DNA of 5,118 bases from Halomonas sp. (GTDB lineage Bacteria; Pseudomonadota; Gammaproteobacteria; Pseudomonadales; Halomonadaceae), in the NCBI GenBank assembly GCA_003560175.1, contig PWIZ01000150.1:1-5118 (forward strand). The letters are read 5' to 3'. Each line of letters opens with the position of its first letter. The stretch's first letter is position 1. The notes under the pieces were generated by a model, which was not told where the DNA came from, ran no database searches, and worked only from the letters and a program-made list of their open reading frames with translations. Positions 1 through 5,118 of this stretch are shown here, piece by piece. The position numbers and the translations under genes are program-made.

Positions 1-68
1 ACCTCACCCGAGCGGATCAGCGTCGCCAGCCCCAGTCCGTCATGGGCGTGATAGTCACGAACGTCCAT
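1..68 (-). CDS. N-terminus of a probable amidase-signature family enzyme (partial, runs off left edge)
   Basis: Only the first 22 codons and two bases of the next are in the window, reading MDVRDYHAHDGLGLATLIRS then GE. The stretch 'D..GLA.LIRSGEV' is like the opening helix of amidase-signature proteins (the GatA and 6-aminohexanoate-cyclic-dimer hydrolase superfamily), which hydrolyse amide bonds with a Ser-Ser-Lys triad. That catalytic part lies outside the window, so the assignment rests on N-terminal resemblance alone. The ATG at 66-68 is supported by a purine-rich Shine-Dalgarno sequence, GAGAGGG, at 76-82 with a 7-base spacer. The gene follows the efflux permease on the same strand after 161 bases. 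It could be read through from that operon, since no strong intrinsic terminator lies between, but the gap suggests an independent unit. It could belong to another family with a similar opening helix. Confidence 0.55.
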   Translation of the reverse strand, partial: MDVRDYHAHDGLGLATLIRSGE

Positions 69-75
69 TGTCTGA

Positions 76-82
76 CCCTCTC
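76..82 (-). promoter_or_regulatory. Ribosome-binding site of the left-edge gene
   Basis: The minus strand reads GAGAGGG here, seven bases before the ATG at 66-68. This site is the main reason for accepting the short partial reading frame as a real gene start. Confidence 0.6.
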
Positions 83-111
83 GCTATTGCATTCGCCTCA
101 GCCTACTTCTG

Positions 112-132
112 TTGTCGCTCTGCCGTCGACAA
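112..132. repeat. Small inverted repeat in the intergenic region (TTGTCG / CGACAA)
   Basis: TTGTCG at 112-117 and CGACAA at 127-132 are perfect six-base complements around a nine-base loop. A second, shorter one lies nearby: TACA at 155-158 and TGTA at 163-166 around a four-base loop. Neither is followed by a run of T on either strand, so they do not look like intrinsic terminators. They sit between the permease stop codon and the next gene. Together with the flanking 133-182 they have the look of a dispersed extragenic repeat, but one copy in one window cannot show that. Confidence 0.35.
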
Positions 133-229
133 GCCTTCGAGGGGGCGCTATGAATACATCCCTGTACGCTACTTCGGCCATCCTTGGTCCTCAGACCCCC
201 TCTTCGGCTTGCCCCCGGCATCTGGCGCG

Positions 230-3200
230 CTAGGTAGCCGCCTCTCCGGCCCGCCGCCGCGCCAGCCGCTCGCGGCCGTGCTCCAGCCAGGAGAGCAGCG
301 CCGGCGTGACCAGCAGCACCAGAAATGTGGAGCCGCCCAGGCCGAAGGCGATGGAGGTCGCCATGGGAATCAAGAACTGGGCCTGGAGCGAGGTCTCGAA
401 GAGCAGGGGCAAGAGCCCGCCAATGGTGGTCAGCGAGGTGAGCAGCACCGCCCTCACCCGCTGCACCACCGCCTCGTTGAGCGCCTCGTCGATGGCCAGC
501 CCGCGTTCGCGCTGCTCGCGATAGAAGCTCACCAGGATGATGGCGTTGTTGACCACGATGCCGGAGAGCCCGAAGAGACCAAACAGCGAGAGGATGGTCA
601 GGTCGATGCCCAGGGCCCAGTGACCCAGCAGCGCGCCCACCAGCGAGAAGGGGATGATCGCCATGACGATCAGCGGTAGGCTCCAGGAGGCAAACACCCA
701 GGTCAGCACCCCGTACATCAGCCCGAGCCCCACCAGCAGACCCATGCGCATGTCGGCCATGGTCTCGCGCTGGTCGGCGGCGCGCCCCTCGAAGCTGTAG
801 TTGAGGTGGTGGTCCCGGGCCAACGCCGGCAGCAACTCCGCCGAGAGGCTCTCCCGCACCTGATCCGCCGAGGTCACCGAGGTATCGAGTTCGGCGCTCA
901 CCTCCACCGCCAGCTGGCCGTCGGCGTGGCGCAGCGCCTCGAAACCCTGGCGATGGTCGAGGTCCATCACCTGGGTCAGCGGCACCTGACGACCGTCCGG
1001 CAGGCTCACCGCCAGGCCAGAGAGGGTAGCGAGGCGTTCGCGCTGGGCCCGGGGCAGCTGGACGCGCACCTCGATCTCGTCGGCGCCCGCCTGGTGAATC
1101 TGCACCACCTGGCCGTCGAAGGCGGTGCGTAGCTGGCGGCCCAGCTCGGCGGTGGTCAGGCCCAGCGACTCGCCCAGGGCATTGACCCGGTAGACCAGCT
1201 GCTCGCGGCCCCAGGGCATGTCGTCCTCGGTATCGAGCACCCCGGAGAGCCCCGACATCGCCTGGGCCAGGGTGTCGGCGGCCAGGCGCAGCTCGAGGGC
1301 ATCCTCGCCAATGAGGCGCACGTTGATGTCGCGCCCCGGCGGGCCCGCGGCGCGCTCGTTGATGTTCAGCGCATCCAGGCCGGCGGGCTCGCGGATGCGC
1401 TCCCGCCAGGCGCGGATAAAGGCGGTGTTGCGCACCTCGCGGTGATCCGGCGAAATCAGCTCGATCATCAGTGAGCCCACCTCGTCGGCGCTGCGCCCGG
1501 AGGAGCCGCCCTCCAGGGTGGCGCCGTAGCGCGACACCGCCACCCGAACCAGGTCGCCGCCCAGCTCGCGATCGGTCTCCTCCAGGGTCGCCTGCAGATG
1601 ATCGACGAACTCGGCCACTTTCGCCCGATCGGTGCCGGCCACGAAGCTGGCGTTGGCATAGACCACGCTGGACTCCGGGGCGGGAAAGAAGTTGAACCCC
1701 ATGCGCCCACCGGCCAGCAGCCCCGCGGTGACCAGGGTGACCGCCAGGGCGGCGGCCACCGTGGCGCCGCGGTGGCGCAGGGTCAGCGCCGAGAAGCGCC
1801 GGAAGGGTCCCTGGCGGAAGGCATCGAAACGCACCTCGAAGCCCTCCCGCAGCCGGGCGATGCCCCGCGGTCGGCGCGCCTTCTGCTTGCCGGGCACGAA
1901 GGCGTTGCGCAGGTGGGCCGGCAGCACCACGAAGCACTCCAGCAGCGAGGCGATCAGCACGCAGATCATGATCACCGGGATATCGCCGAGAATATTGCCG
2001 ATCACCCCGCCCACCATCAGCAGCGGCATGAAGGCCGCCACCGTGGTCAGCGAGGAGGCCACCACCGGCCATAGCATCCGTCGCGCCGCGCCCGCCGAGG
2101 CATGGCGCGGCGCCTCACCCGCTCGAAAATGGGCGTCGGCATCCTCGCCCACCACGATGGCGTCGTCGACGATTACCCCCAGCGCCATGATCAGCGCGAA
2201 GAGCGACATCATGTTGATGGAGCCACCGATGCCCCAGAACACCCCCAGCGCCGCCATGAAGGCGGTGGGAATGCCGATCGCCACCCACAGCGCCACCCGC
2301 GCCGGCAGGAAGAAGTAGAGCAGGATCATCACCAGCAAGAGGCCACTGGCGCCGTTGATCAGCAGCAGGGAGATGCGGTCGTCGATCAGTTGCCAGGACT
2401 CATCGAAGACCTCGAGCTCGACGCTGGGCGGCAGGGTCGGGCGCACCTCCTCGAGCCAGCCGTCCAGCACCCGGGCGGCGGCCAGGGAGTTGCCCGCCTC
2501 GGCGCGCTGCAGCACCAGCTCCGCCGCCGGGCGCCCCCGGTAGGCGAGCGTCACCTGACCCTCCCTTGGCTCCTGGCGAACGGTAGCGATGTCGCCCAGG
2601 CGCAGCTGCACCCGGTCACCGCTGAGGATCGGGAGATCTTCGAAGCCCAGAGCGTCGCGGCGCTGCTGCAGGGAGCGCAGCTCCCGGGCGCTGTCGCGCT
2701 GGCCCAGCAGCCCCGCCGGCAGGTCCCGGGACATCTCCTGGACCCGGCCGGCAATATCACCCAGCGACATCCCCAGACTCTGCAGGCGCTCCGCCGGCAC
2801 CTCGATGCTGATCTGCTGCGCCGGCAGGCCGCTGATCTCCACCCGGTCGATACCGGCAAACAGCAGCTCGTCCTCGAAGCGCTGGGACAGCTGGCGCAGT
2901 TCGTGGGGGTCCAGGTCGCCGTGCACCAGCAGCCGCGCCACCGGCTCATAGCGGGCCAGCCGCGATACCTCTGGGGTCTCGGCGTCCGCCGGCAGGTTGG
3001 TGAAGCTGTCCACCTGCTGGCGCACGTCGTCCAGCGCCAGCACCGGGTCGCTGCCCTCCTGAAATTCCAGGGTGATGTTGGCGATGCCCTGGGCCGAGGT
3101 GGAGGTCATGCGCTTGAGCCCATCGAGGCTGCGCAGGCGCTGCTCAAGCGGGTTAGTAATGCCCTGCTCGATGTCCTCGGCGGAGGCGCCGCTCCACACC

Positions 3201-3358
3201 ACCCGCACGCTGACCACGTCCAGGGCAAAGCTGGGGAAGAACTGGATATTCATGCGCGCGATACCCAGCGCGCCGCCCAGCAGCATCACCAGCATCACCA
3301 GGTTGGCGGCCACCTTGTGATGGACGAAGAAGCCGATCACCCCGCCGCGACGCCTCAC
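230..3358 (-). CDS. RND-family efflux pump, inner-membrane permease subunit (AcrB/HAE type)
   Basis: This is a complete 1042-residue proton-driven exporter of the resistance-nodulation-division superfamily; AcrB-type members are about 1030-1060 residues. The usual two-fold layout is visible: TM1 at about 10-30, a large periplasmic (porter and docking) loop to about 328, TM2-TM6 at about 332-480, TM7 at about 531-550, a second periplasmic loop to about 870, and TM8-TM12 at about 872-1023. TM4 carries the proton-relay pair Asp398-Asp399 in GVIVDDAIVVGED. TM11 has Arg967 and Thr974 at positions matching AcrB Arg971 and Thr978. TM10 reads GIVVNNAIILV, so AcrB Lys940 is matched by Asn937. The first loop has the family motif MTSTSAQGIANITLEFQEG (84-102) and the second has GPPGRDINVRLIGED (672-686). 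Translation starts at GTG, overlapping the adaptor stop codon by four bases and preceded by GAGGAGG. It presumably acts with the upstream adaptor and an outer-membrane TolC-like channel not encoded here. Drugs, solvents, bile-like compounds or lipids are all possible substrates. The family is certain, the substrate unknown. Confidence 0.97.
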   Translation of the reverse strand: MRRRGGVIGFFVHHKVAANLVMLVMLLGGALGIARMNIQFFPSFALDVVSVRVVWSGASAEDIEQGITNPLEQRLRSLDGLKRMTSTSAQGIANITLEFQEGSDPVLALDDVRQQVDSFTNLPADAETPEVSRLARYEPVARLLVHGDLDPHELRQLSQRFEDELLFAGIDRVEISGLPAQQISIEVPAERLQSLGMSLGDIAGRVQEMSRDLPAGLLGQRDSARELRSLQQRRDALGFEDLPILSGDRVQLRLGDIATVRQEPREGQVTLAYRGRPAAELVLQRAEAGNSLAAARVLDGWLEEVRPTLPPSVELEVFDESWQLIDDRISLLLINGASGLLLVMILLYFFLPARVALWVAIGIPTAFMAALGVFWGIGGSINMMSLFALIMALGVIVDDAIVVGEDADAHFRAGEAPRHASAGAARRMLWPVVASSLTTVAAFMPLLMVGGVIGNILGDIPVIMICVLIASLLECFVVLPAHLRNAFVPGKQKARRPRGIARLREGFEVRFDAFRQGPFRRFSALTLRHRGATVAAALAVTLVTAGLLAGGRMGFNFFPAPESSVVYANASFVAGTDRAKVAEFVDHLQATLEETDRELGGDLVRVAVSRYGATLEGGSSGRSADEVGSLMIELISPDHREVRNTAFIRAWRERIREPAGLDALNINERAAGPPGRDINVRLIGEDALELRLAADTLAQAMSGLSGVLDTEDDMPWGREQLVYRVNALGESLGLTTAELGRQLRTAFDGQVVQIHQAGADEIEVRVQLPRAQRERLATLSGLAVSLPDGRQVPLTQVMDLDHRQGFEALRHADGQLAVEVSAELDTSVTSADQVRESLSAELLPALARDHHLNYSFEGRAADQRETMADMRMGLLVGLGLMYGVLTWVFASWSLPLIVMAIIPFSLVGALLGHWALGIDLTILSLFGLFGLSGIVVNNAIILVSFYREQRERGLAIDEALNEAVVQRVRAVLLTSLTTIGGLLPLLFETSLQAQFLIPMATSIAFGLGGSTFLVLLVTPALLSWLEHGRERLARRRAGEAAT

Positions 3359-4635
3359 TGGCCGGCCTCCTCGGCCAGGTTTTCGGTCAGATTCTCGTCC
3401 TGATCCTCGGCGACCTCGACCCGCAGCCCCTGCATCGCGTTGGGCAGATGGGTGGCGATCACCCTATCGCCTGCTGCCAGCCGCTCGACCGCCCCAGCGG
3501 CACGCACCAGCAGCCAGCGCTCGCCGTCCGGACCCAGGGTCTCGCCCAGGCGCTCCACCCGCAGGCGCTGGAGCCGCGAGTCGTCATCGATGCGGTAGAG
3601 CAGGTCGCTGCCGTGCAAGGCGGCGAAGGGCACCGCCAGGGCGTCCGACACCGTCGGGCGCTCCAGCAGCACCGCCACCAGCGCCCCGGGGCGCAGCCCT
3701 GAGGCCTGGCCGTCGAGGGTGAGGATCGCCTCGGTGCCGGCGGGGTCGCTGTCGCCAGCCAAGCCCGACAGCACGAAGCGCTGGCCACCCTCCTCGGCCG
3801 TGGCGCCCAGAGTCTCGCCCCGCTCAAGGCTCGCCGCCAGCTCGGTCTGGAAGCGATGCGGCACGCGTGCACGCAGCTCCAGGCCATCGGCCGGGAAGAG
3901 CGAGAGCAGCGGCGCCCGGGCCGCCACCTGATCGCCCGGCGCCACCTGCACGCCGCTAACTACCCCGTCGAAGGGCGCCAGCACCCGGCCTCGCTCGAGG
4001 TCGCGCTGGGCCGTCTCCTGCGCGGACCGGGCGCGGGCCAGCCGCGCCTCCAGGCTGGCCCGGCGCGAGGGGTGCTCGGCCACCGCACTCTCGAGGGTGG
4101 TCACGTTGAGCCGTGCCCGGGCCACGGCGTCGCGAGCATTGTCGAGTTCGGCCTGGGAGGCCATGTTGCGCTCCACCAGCGAGCGGTTGCGCTCCAGCTG
4201 GCGATTGGCGCTGGCCAGGAGCTCTCTCTCACGCTCCAGGGCACGGCGGTCGTTGTCGTGGCGAAGGCGCTCGTTGGCCACCTGGGCCTCGAGGTCGGCC
4301 AGCTCCGCCTCGGCCTGGCGCAGCGGCGGCAACAGGTCAGCGTCGTCCAGGGCCACCAGCAGCGTGCCCTCGCTCACCCGCTGGCCGTCGCGCACCGGGC
4401 GCTCGGCCACCCGAGCGGCGATGGGCGCCACCAGGCTGACCCGCTCCGGCGCCACCAGCTCGCCAAACAGCGGCAGCACCGGCACATGCTCGGCGTGGGC
4501 CACGGTCAGGGCCTCGACACGCCAGCTGCGCTCCTCGGGCACGGCCGGCGGCGCCTCGGGGCGGGTCAGGCGCAGGGCCATGAAGCCAGCAATGCCGAGG
4601 GCGAGGATCAGGAGGGGAAGCAGCCGCTTGAGCAT
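3355..4635 (-). CDS. RND efflux pump periplasmic adaptor subunit (membrane fusion protein, HlyD/AcrA-like)
   Basis: This complete 426-residue protein should bridge the inner-membrane permease and an outer-membrane channel. Residues 5-22 are a hydrophobic N-terminal anchor after MLKR; there is no lipobox cysteine, so it is probably held by a membrane helix and not by lipid as AcrA is. The first half of the lipoyl domain is at about 66-98 (VAPIAARVAERPVRDGQRVSEG) and the second at about 217-248 (APFDGVVSGVQVAPGDQV). Between them, 101-214 is rich in Ala, Glu, Arg and Leu with heptad character and forms the alpha-helical hairpin. A beta-barrel follows at about 249-325 and a membrane-proximal domain at about 326-405. 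The last 20 residues are acidic. The ATG start is followed directly by the anchor, and the only close ribosome-binding match is GGA with a 7-base spacer, so initiation may be modest. It is the first gene of the operon and overlaps the permease by four bases. Confidence 0.95.
   Translation of the reverse strand: MLKRLLPLLILALGIAGFMALRLTRPEAPPAVPEERSWRVEALTVAHAEHVPVLPLFGELVAPERVSLVAPIAARVAERPVRDGQRVSEGTLLVALDDADLLPPLRQAEAELADLEAQVANERLRHDNDRRALERERELLASANRQLERNRSLVERNMASQAELDNARDAVARARLNVTTLESAVAEHPSRRASLEARLARARSAQETAQRDLERGRVLAPFDGVVSGVQVAPGDQVAARAPLLSLFPADGLELRARVPHRFQTELAASLERGETLGATAEEGGQRFVLSGLAGDSDPAGTEAILTLDGQASGLRPGALVAVLLERPTVSDALAVPFAALHGSDLLYRIDDDSRLQRLRVERLGETLGPDGERWLLVRAAGAVERLAAGDRVIATHLPNAMQGLRVEVAEDQDENLTENLAEEAGQ
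3366..3372 (-). promoter_or_regulatory. Ribosome-binding site of the permease, inside the adaptor gene
   Basis: The minus strand reads GAGGAGG here, seven bases before the GTG start at 3356-3358. It is the strongest Shine-Dalgarno sequence in the window and decides the permease start: the next GTG, 18 bases further in, has no comparable site at the right distance. Because it lies in the final adaptor codons, ribosomes ending the adaptor would pass over it and could reinitiate on the overlapping GTGA. Confidence 0.85.
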
Positions 4636-4667
4636 GAGGACGTCCGTGCCGGTGATTAGCGGGGACT

Positions 4668-4696
4668 ACTATACGCTGCCCGAAGCCCGCCACGAA
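4668..4696 (-). promoter_or_regulatory. Candidate sigma-70 promoter for the efflux operon
   Basis: On the minus strand TATAGT (4668-4673) matches five of six bases of the -10 consensus. At a 17-base spacing the -35 position (4691-4696) reads TTCGTG, which is poor. Transcription would start near 4661, leaving about 25 bases of leader before the adaptor ATG at 4635. A weak -35 would fit a pump that needs an activator or is expressed at a low level, but this is inference. The eight-base palindrome GGACGTCC (4638-4645) lies in this leader and overlaps the weak ribosome-binding site. Confidence 0.4.
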
Positions 4697-4747
4697 CGCC
4701 GTCGGTTAACGGTGCGGCAAGGTAACGCAGCGCCGCCACTCACCCCG

Positions 4748-4762
4748 CCGCGTCTCGCGCGG
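4748..4762. repeat. GC-rich inverted repeat upstream of the tRNA promoter
   Basis: CCGCG (4748-4752) and CGCGG (4758-4762) pair around a five-base loop, directly before the -35 element of the tRNA promoter. In such GC-rich DNA this can be chance. It could be a protein-binding site between the two divergent promoters, but nothing identifies a binder. Confidence 0.25.
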
Positions 4763-4763
4763 T

Positions 4764-4791
4764 TTCACTCGACGCCGACTTTCCCTATAAT
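4764..4791 (+). promoter_or_regulatory. Sigma-70 promoter of the tRNA-Arg gene
   Basis: A perfect -10 box, TATAAT, lies at 4786-4791. TTCACT at 4764-4769, 16 bases upstream, matches four of six -35 bases. The bases after the -10 box are GCGCAGCGC, a GC-rich discriminator of the kind seen at stable-RNA promoters under stringent (ppGpp) control. The expected start, near 4798, gives a very short leader before the tRNA at 4804, as usual for tRNA genes. Confidence 0.8.
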
Positions 4792-4803
4792 GCGCAGCGC
4801 TTG

Positions 4804-4880
4804 GCCCCCATAGCTCAGCTGGATAGAGCGTCCCCCTCCTAAGGGGAAGGTCTCAGGTTCGAATCCTGATGGGGGCGCCA
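4804..4880 (+). tRNA. tRNA-Arg, anticodon CCT
   Basis: A complete 77-base tRNA folds without mismatch in the main stems. The acceptor stem is GCCCCCA (4804-4810) with TGGGGGC (4870-4876). The D stem is GCTC (4813-4816) with GAGC (4826-4829). The anticodon stem is TCCCC (4831-4835) with GGGGA (4843-4847), and the loop CTCCTAA puts anticodon CCT at 4838-4840 after the invariant T. The T stem is TCAGG (4853-4857) with CCTGA (4865-4869), around TTCGAAT. The discriminator base is G, and the CCA end is encoded (4878-4880). It reads the AGG codon, usually rare in GC-rich Gammaproteobacteria. It is transcribed away from the efflux operon from its own promoter and has no obvious intrinsic terminator. 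Confidence 0.97.
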
Positions 4881-4955
4881 ATTAATTCAACAGCTTAGCC
4901 TCATCTTCTCGTTTCATAATCCCATCAGAACCACCCCCGCCCCCTAGCTCGCCCC
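4881..4955. other. Short gap between tRNA-Arg and the insertion sequence, no gene seen
   Basis: No reading frame, second tRNA or T-rich terminator is visible. The right part is strongly C-rich on the plus strand. CCCATCAG at 4921-4928 is the perfect complement of CTGATGGG (4866-4873) in the 3' part of the tRNA. This could be a processing-related fold or chance. Confidence 0.5.
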
Positions 4956-5118
4956 TTAGGTTTTGTCTGAAAAGTCCGCACGCAGGCAGCGGTCTATGCA
5001 CGCCAGGCATACCATGGCCTTGAAGCTGCTGGCCAACTTGTCGTAGCGAGTGCAGACGCGGCGCAGTTCTTTGACCCAGCCGAAGCAGCGCTCGATGATG
5101 TTCCTTTCTCGATAGCGA
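4956..5118 (-). CDS. IS5-family transposase, C-terminal 53 residues (partial, runs off right edge)
   Basis: The frame reads RYRERNIIERCFGWVKELRR and then VCTRYDKLASSFKAMVCLAC down to FSDKT and a TAA stop. This matches the end of IS5-family DDE transposases, which cut and paste the element. The family signature Y-(2)-R-(3)-E-(6)-K is exact: Tyr2, Arg5, Glu9 and Lys16 of the visible part, with Glu9 (codon 5091-5093) as the third catalytic acidic residue. The RRxxTRYDKLASSF stretch is typical of the IS427/IS1031-like branch, in which the transposase is often split over two frames. That cannot be judged here because the N-terminal part, with both catalytic aspartates, is outside the window. Nothing visible is broken. 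Confidence 0.9.
   Translation of the reverse strand, partial: RYRERNIIERCFGWVKELRRVCTRYDKLASSFKAMVCLACIDRCLRADFSDKT
4959..5118 (-). mobile_element. Insertion sequence of the IS5 family, one end (partial)
   Basis: The transposase frame runs almost to the edge of the element. The plus strand reads TTA at 4956-4958, then GGTTTTGTCTGAAAAGTCC from 4959. The second part is a plausible terminal inverted repeat, and TTA fits the TNA target duplicated by the IS427-like group. The boundary at 4959 is inferred; the other end and the matching repeat lie outside the window. Seventy-five bases separate this end from the tRNA-Arg CCA end. Confidence 0.7.

Noticed and set aside
180..229. Possible intrinsic terminator after the permease stop codon
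   Set aside because: The G- and C-rich stretches do not form a stable stem followed by a T run on the minus strand, so none is annotated.
68..679. A 203-residue plus-strand frame from the intergenic region into the permease gene
   Set aside because: It is low in complexity (Gln, Gly, Arg, His), lies antisense to the conserved C-terminal half of the permease, and begins opposite the start of the amidase-like gene.
84..2072. A 662-residue open frame on the minus strand overlapping the permease gene
   Set aside because: It is a shifted frame inside the RND gene, rich in Gly, Ala, Arg and Pro with no domain, as expected when a GC-rich gene is read out of frame. The permease frame has clear family motifs over the whole stretch.
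2102..3403. A 433-residue open frame on the plus strand opposite the permease start
   Set aside because: It is an antisense shadow: Gln- and His-rich, with no recognisable domain and no ribosome-binding site, and it follows the codon structure of the real gene on the other strand.
3856..4813. Plus-strand open frames opposite the adaptor gene, reaching towards the tRNA
   Set aside because: Their composition mirrors the coiled-coil codons of the adaptor. One runs through the promoter region and into the tRNA. No initiation signal supports them.
4921..4958. C-rich stretch as an attachment-site copy of the tRNA 3' end
   Set aside because: Only an eight-base inverted match to the tRNA exists. 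Attachment sites would be direct repeats of the tRNA 3' end, and none is visible.
1..5118. CRISPR array, toxin-antitoxin pair or phage-defence genes
   Set aside because: No regularly spaced repeats were seen, and every stretch beyond about 170 bases is explained by the efflux genes, the tRNA or the IS.

Overview
The window looks like chromosomal DNA from a high-GC Gammaproteobacterium. A Halomonas-type host is my guess from the style of the proteins and the tRNA; nothing here proves a genus. It is an ordinary chromosomal segment dominated by a two-gene efflux operon, with a tRNA gene and the edge of an insertion sequence at the right.

Layout from left to right: (1) Positions 1-68, minus strand, hold the first 22 codons of a gene that runs off the left edge. 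Its N-terminus resembles amidase-signature enzymes and it has a good ribosome-binding site. (2) Positions 69-229 are intergenic, with small inverted repeats and no clear intrinsic terminator. (3) Positions 230-3358, minus, encode a complete 1042-residue RND-family inner-membrane efflux permease. (4) Positions 3355-4635, minus, encode its 426-residue periplasmic adaptor (membrane fusion protein). (5) Positions 4636-4803 are a divergent promoter region. It carries a candidate promoter for the efflux operon on the minus strand and a convincing sigma-70 promoter for the tRNA on the plus strand. (6) Positions 4804-4880, plus, are a complete tRNA-Arg with anticodon CCT and encoded CCA. (7) Positions 4881-4955 are a short gap without a gene. 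(8) From about 4956 to the right edge, minus, lies the C-terminal end of an IS5-family transposase together with the end of its element.

The adaptor and permease are transcribed in the order adaptor then permease. They overlap by four bases (GTGA), and the permease ribosome-binding site lies inside the last adaptor codons, so they are probably translationally coupled. Together they would form the inner-membrane and periplasmic parts of a tripartite proton-driven exporter. No outer-membrane channel and no dedicated regulator is in the window, so a TolC-like protein encoded elsewhere is presumably used. The substrate cannot be told from sequence alone.

I found no convincing new biological system. 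The points most worth a second look are the asparagine at the usual lysine site of the permease's proton relay, the way the IS stop codon may come from the target site, and the repeat-like intergenic segment left of the permease. The many long open frames on the other strand and in other frames over the efflux genes are GC-rich coding shadows.
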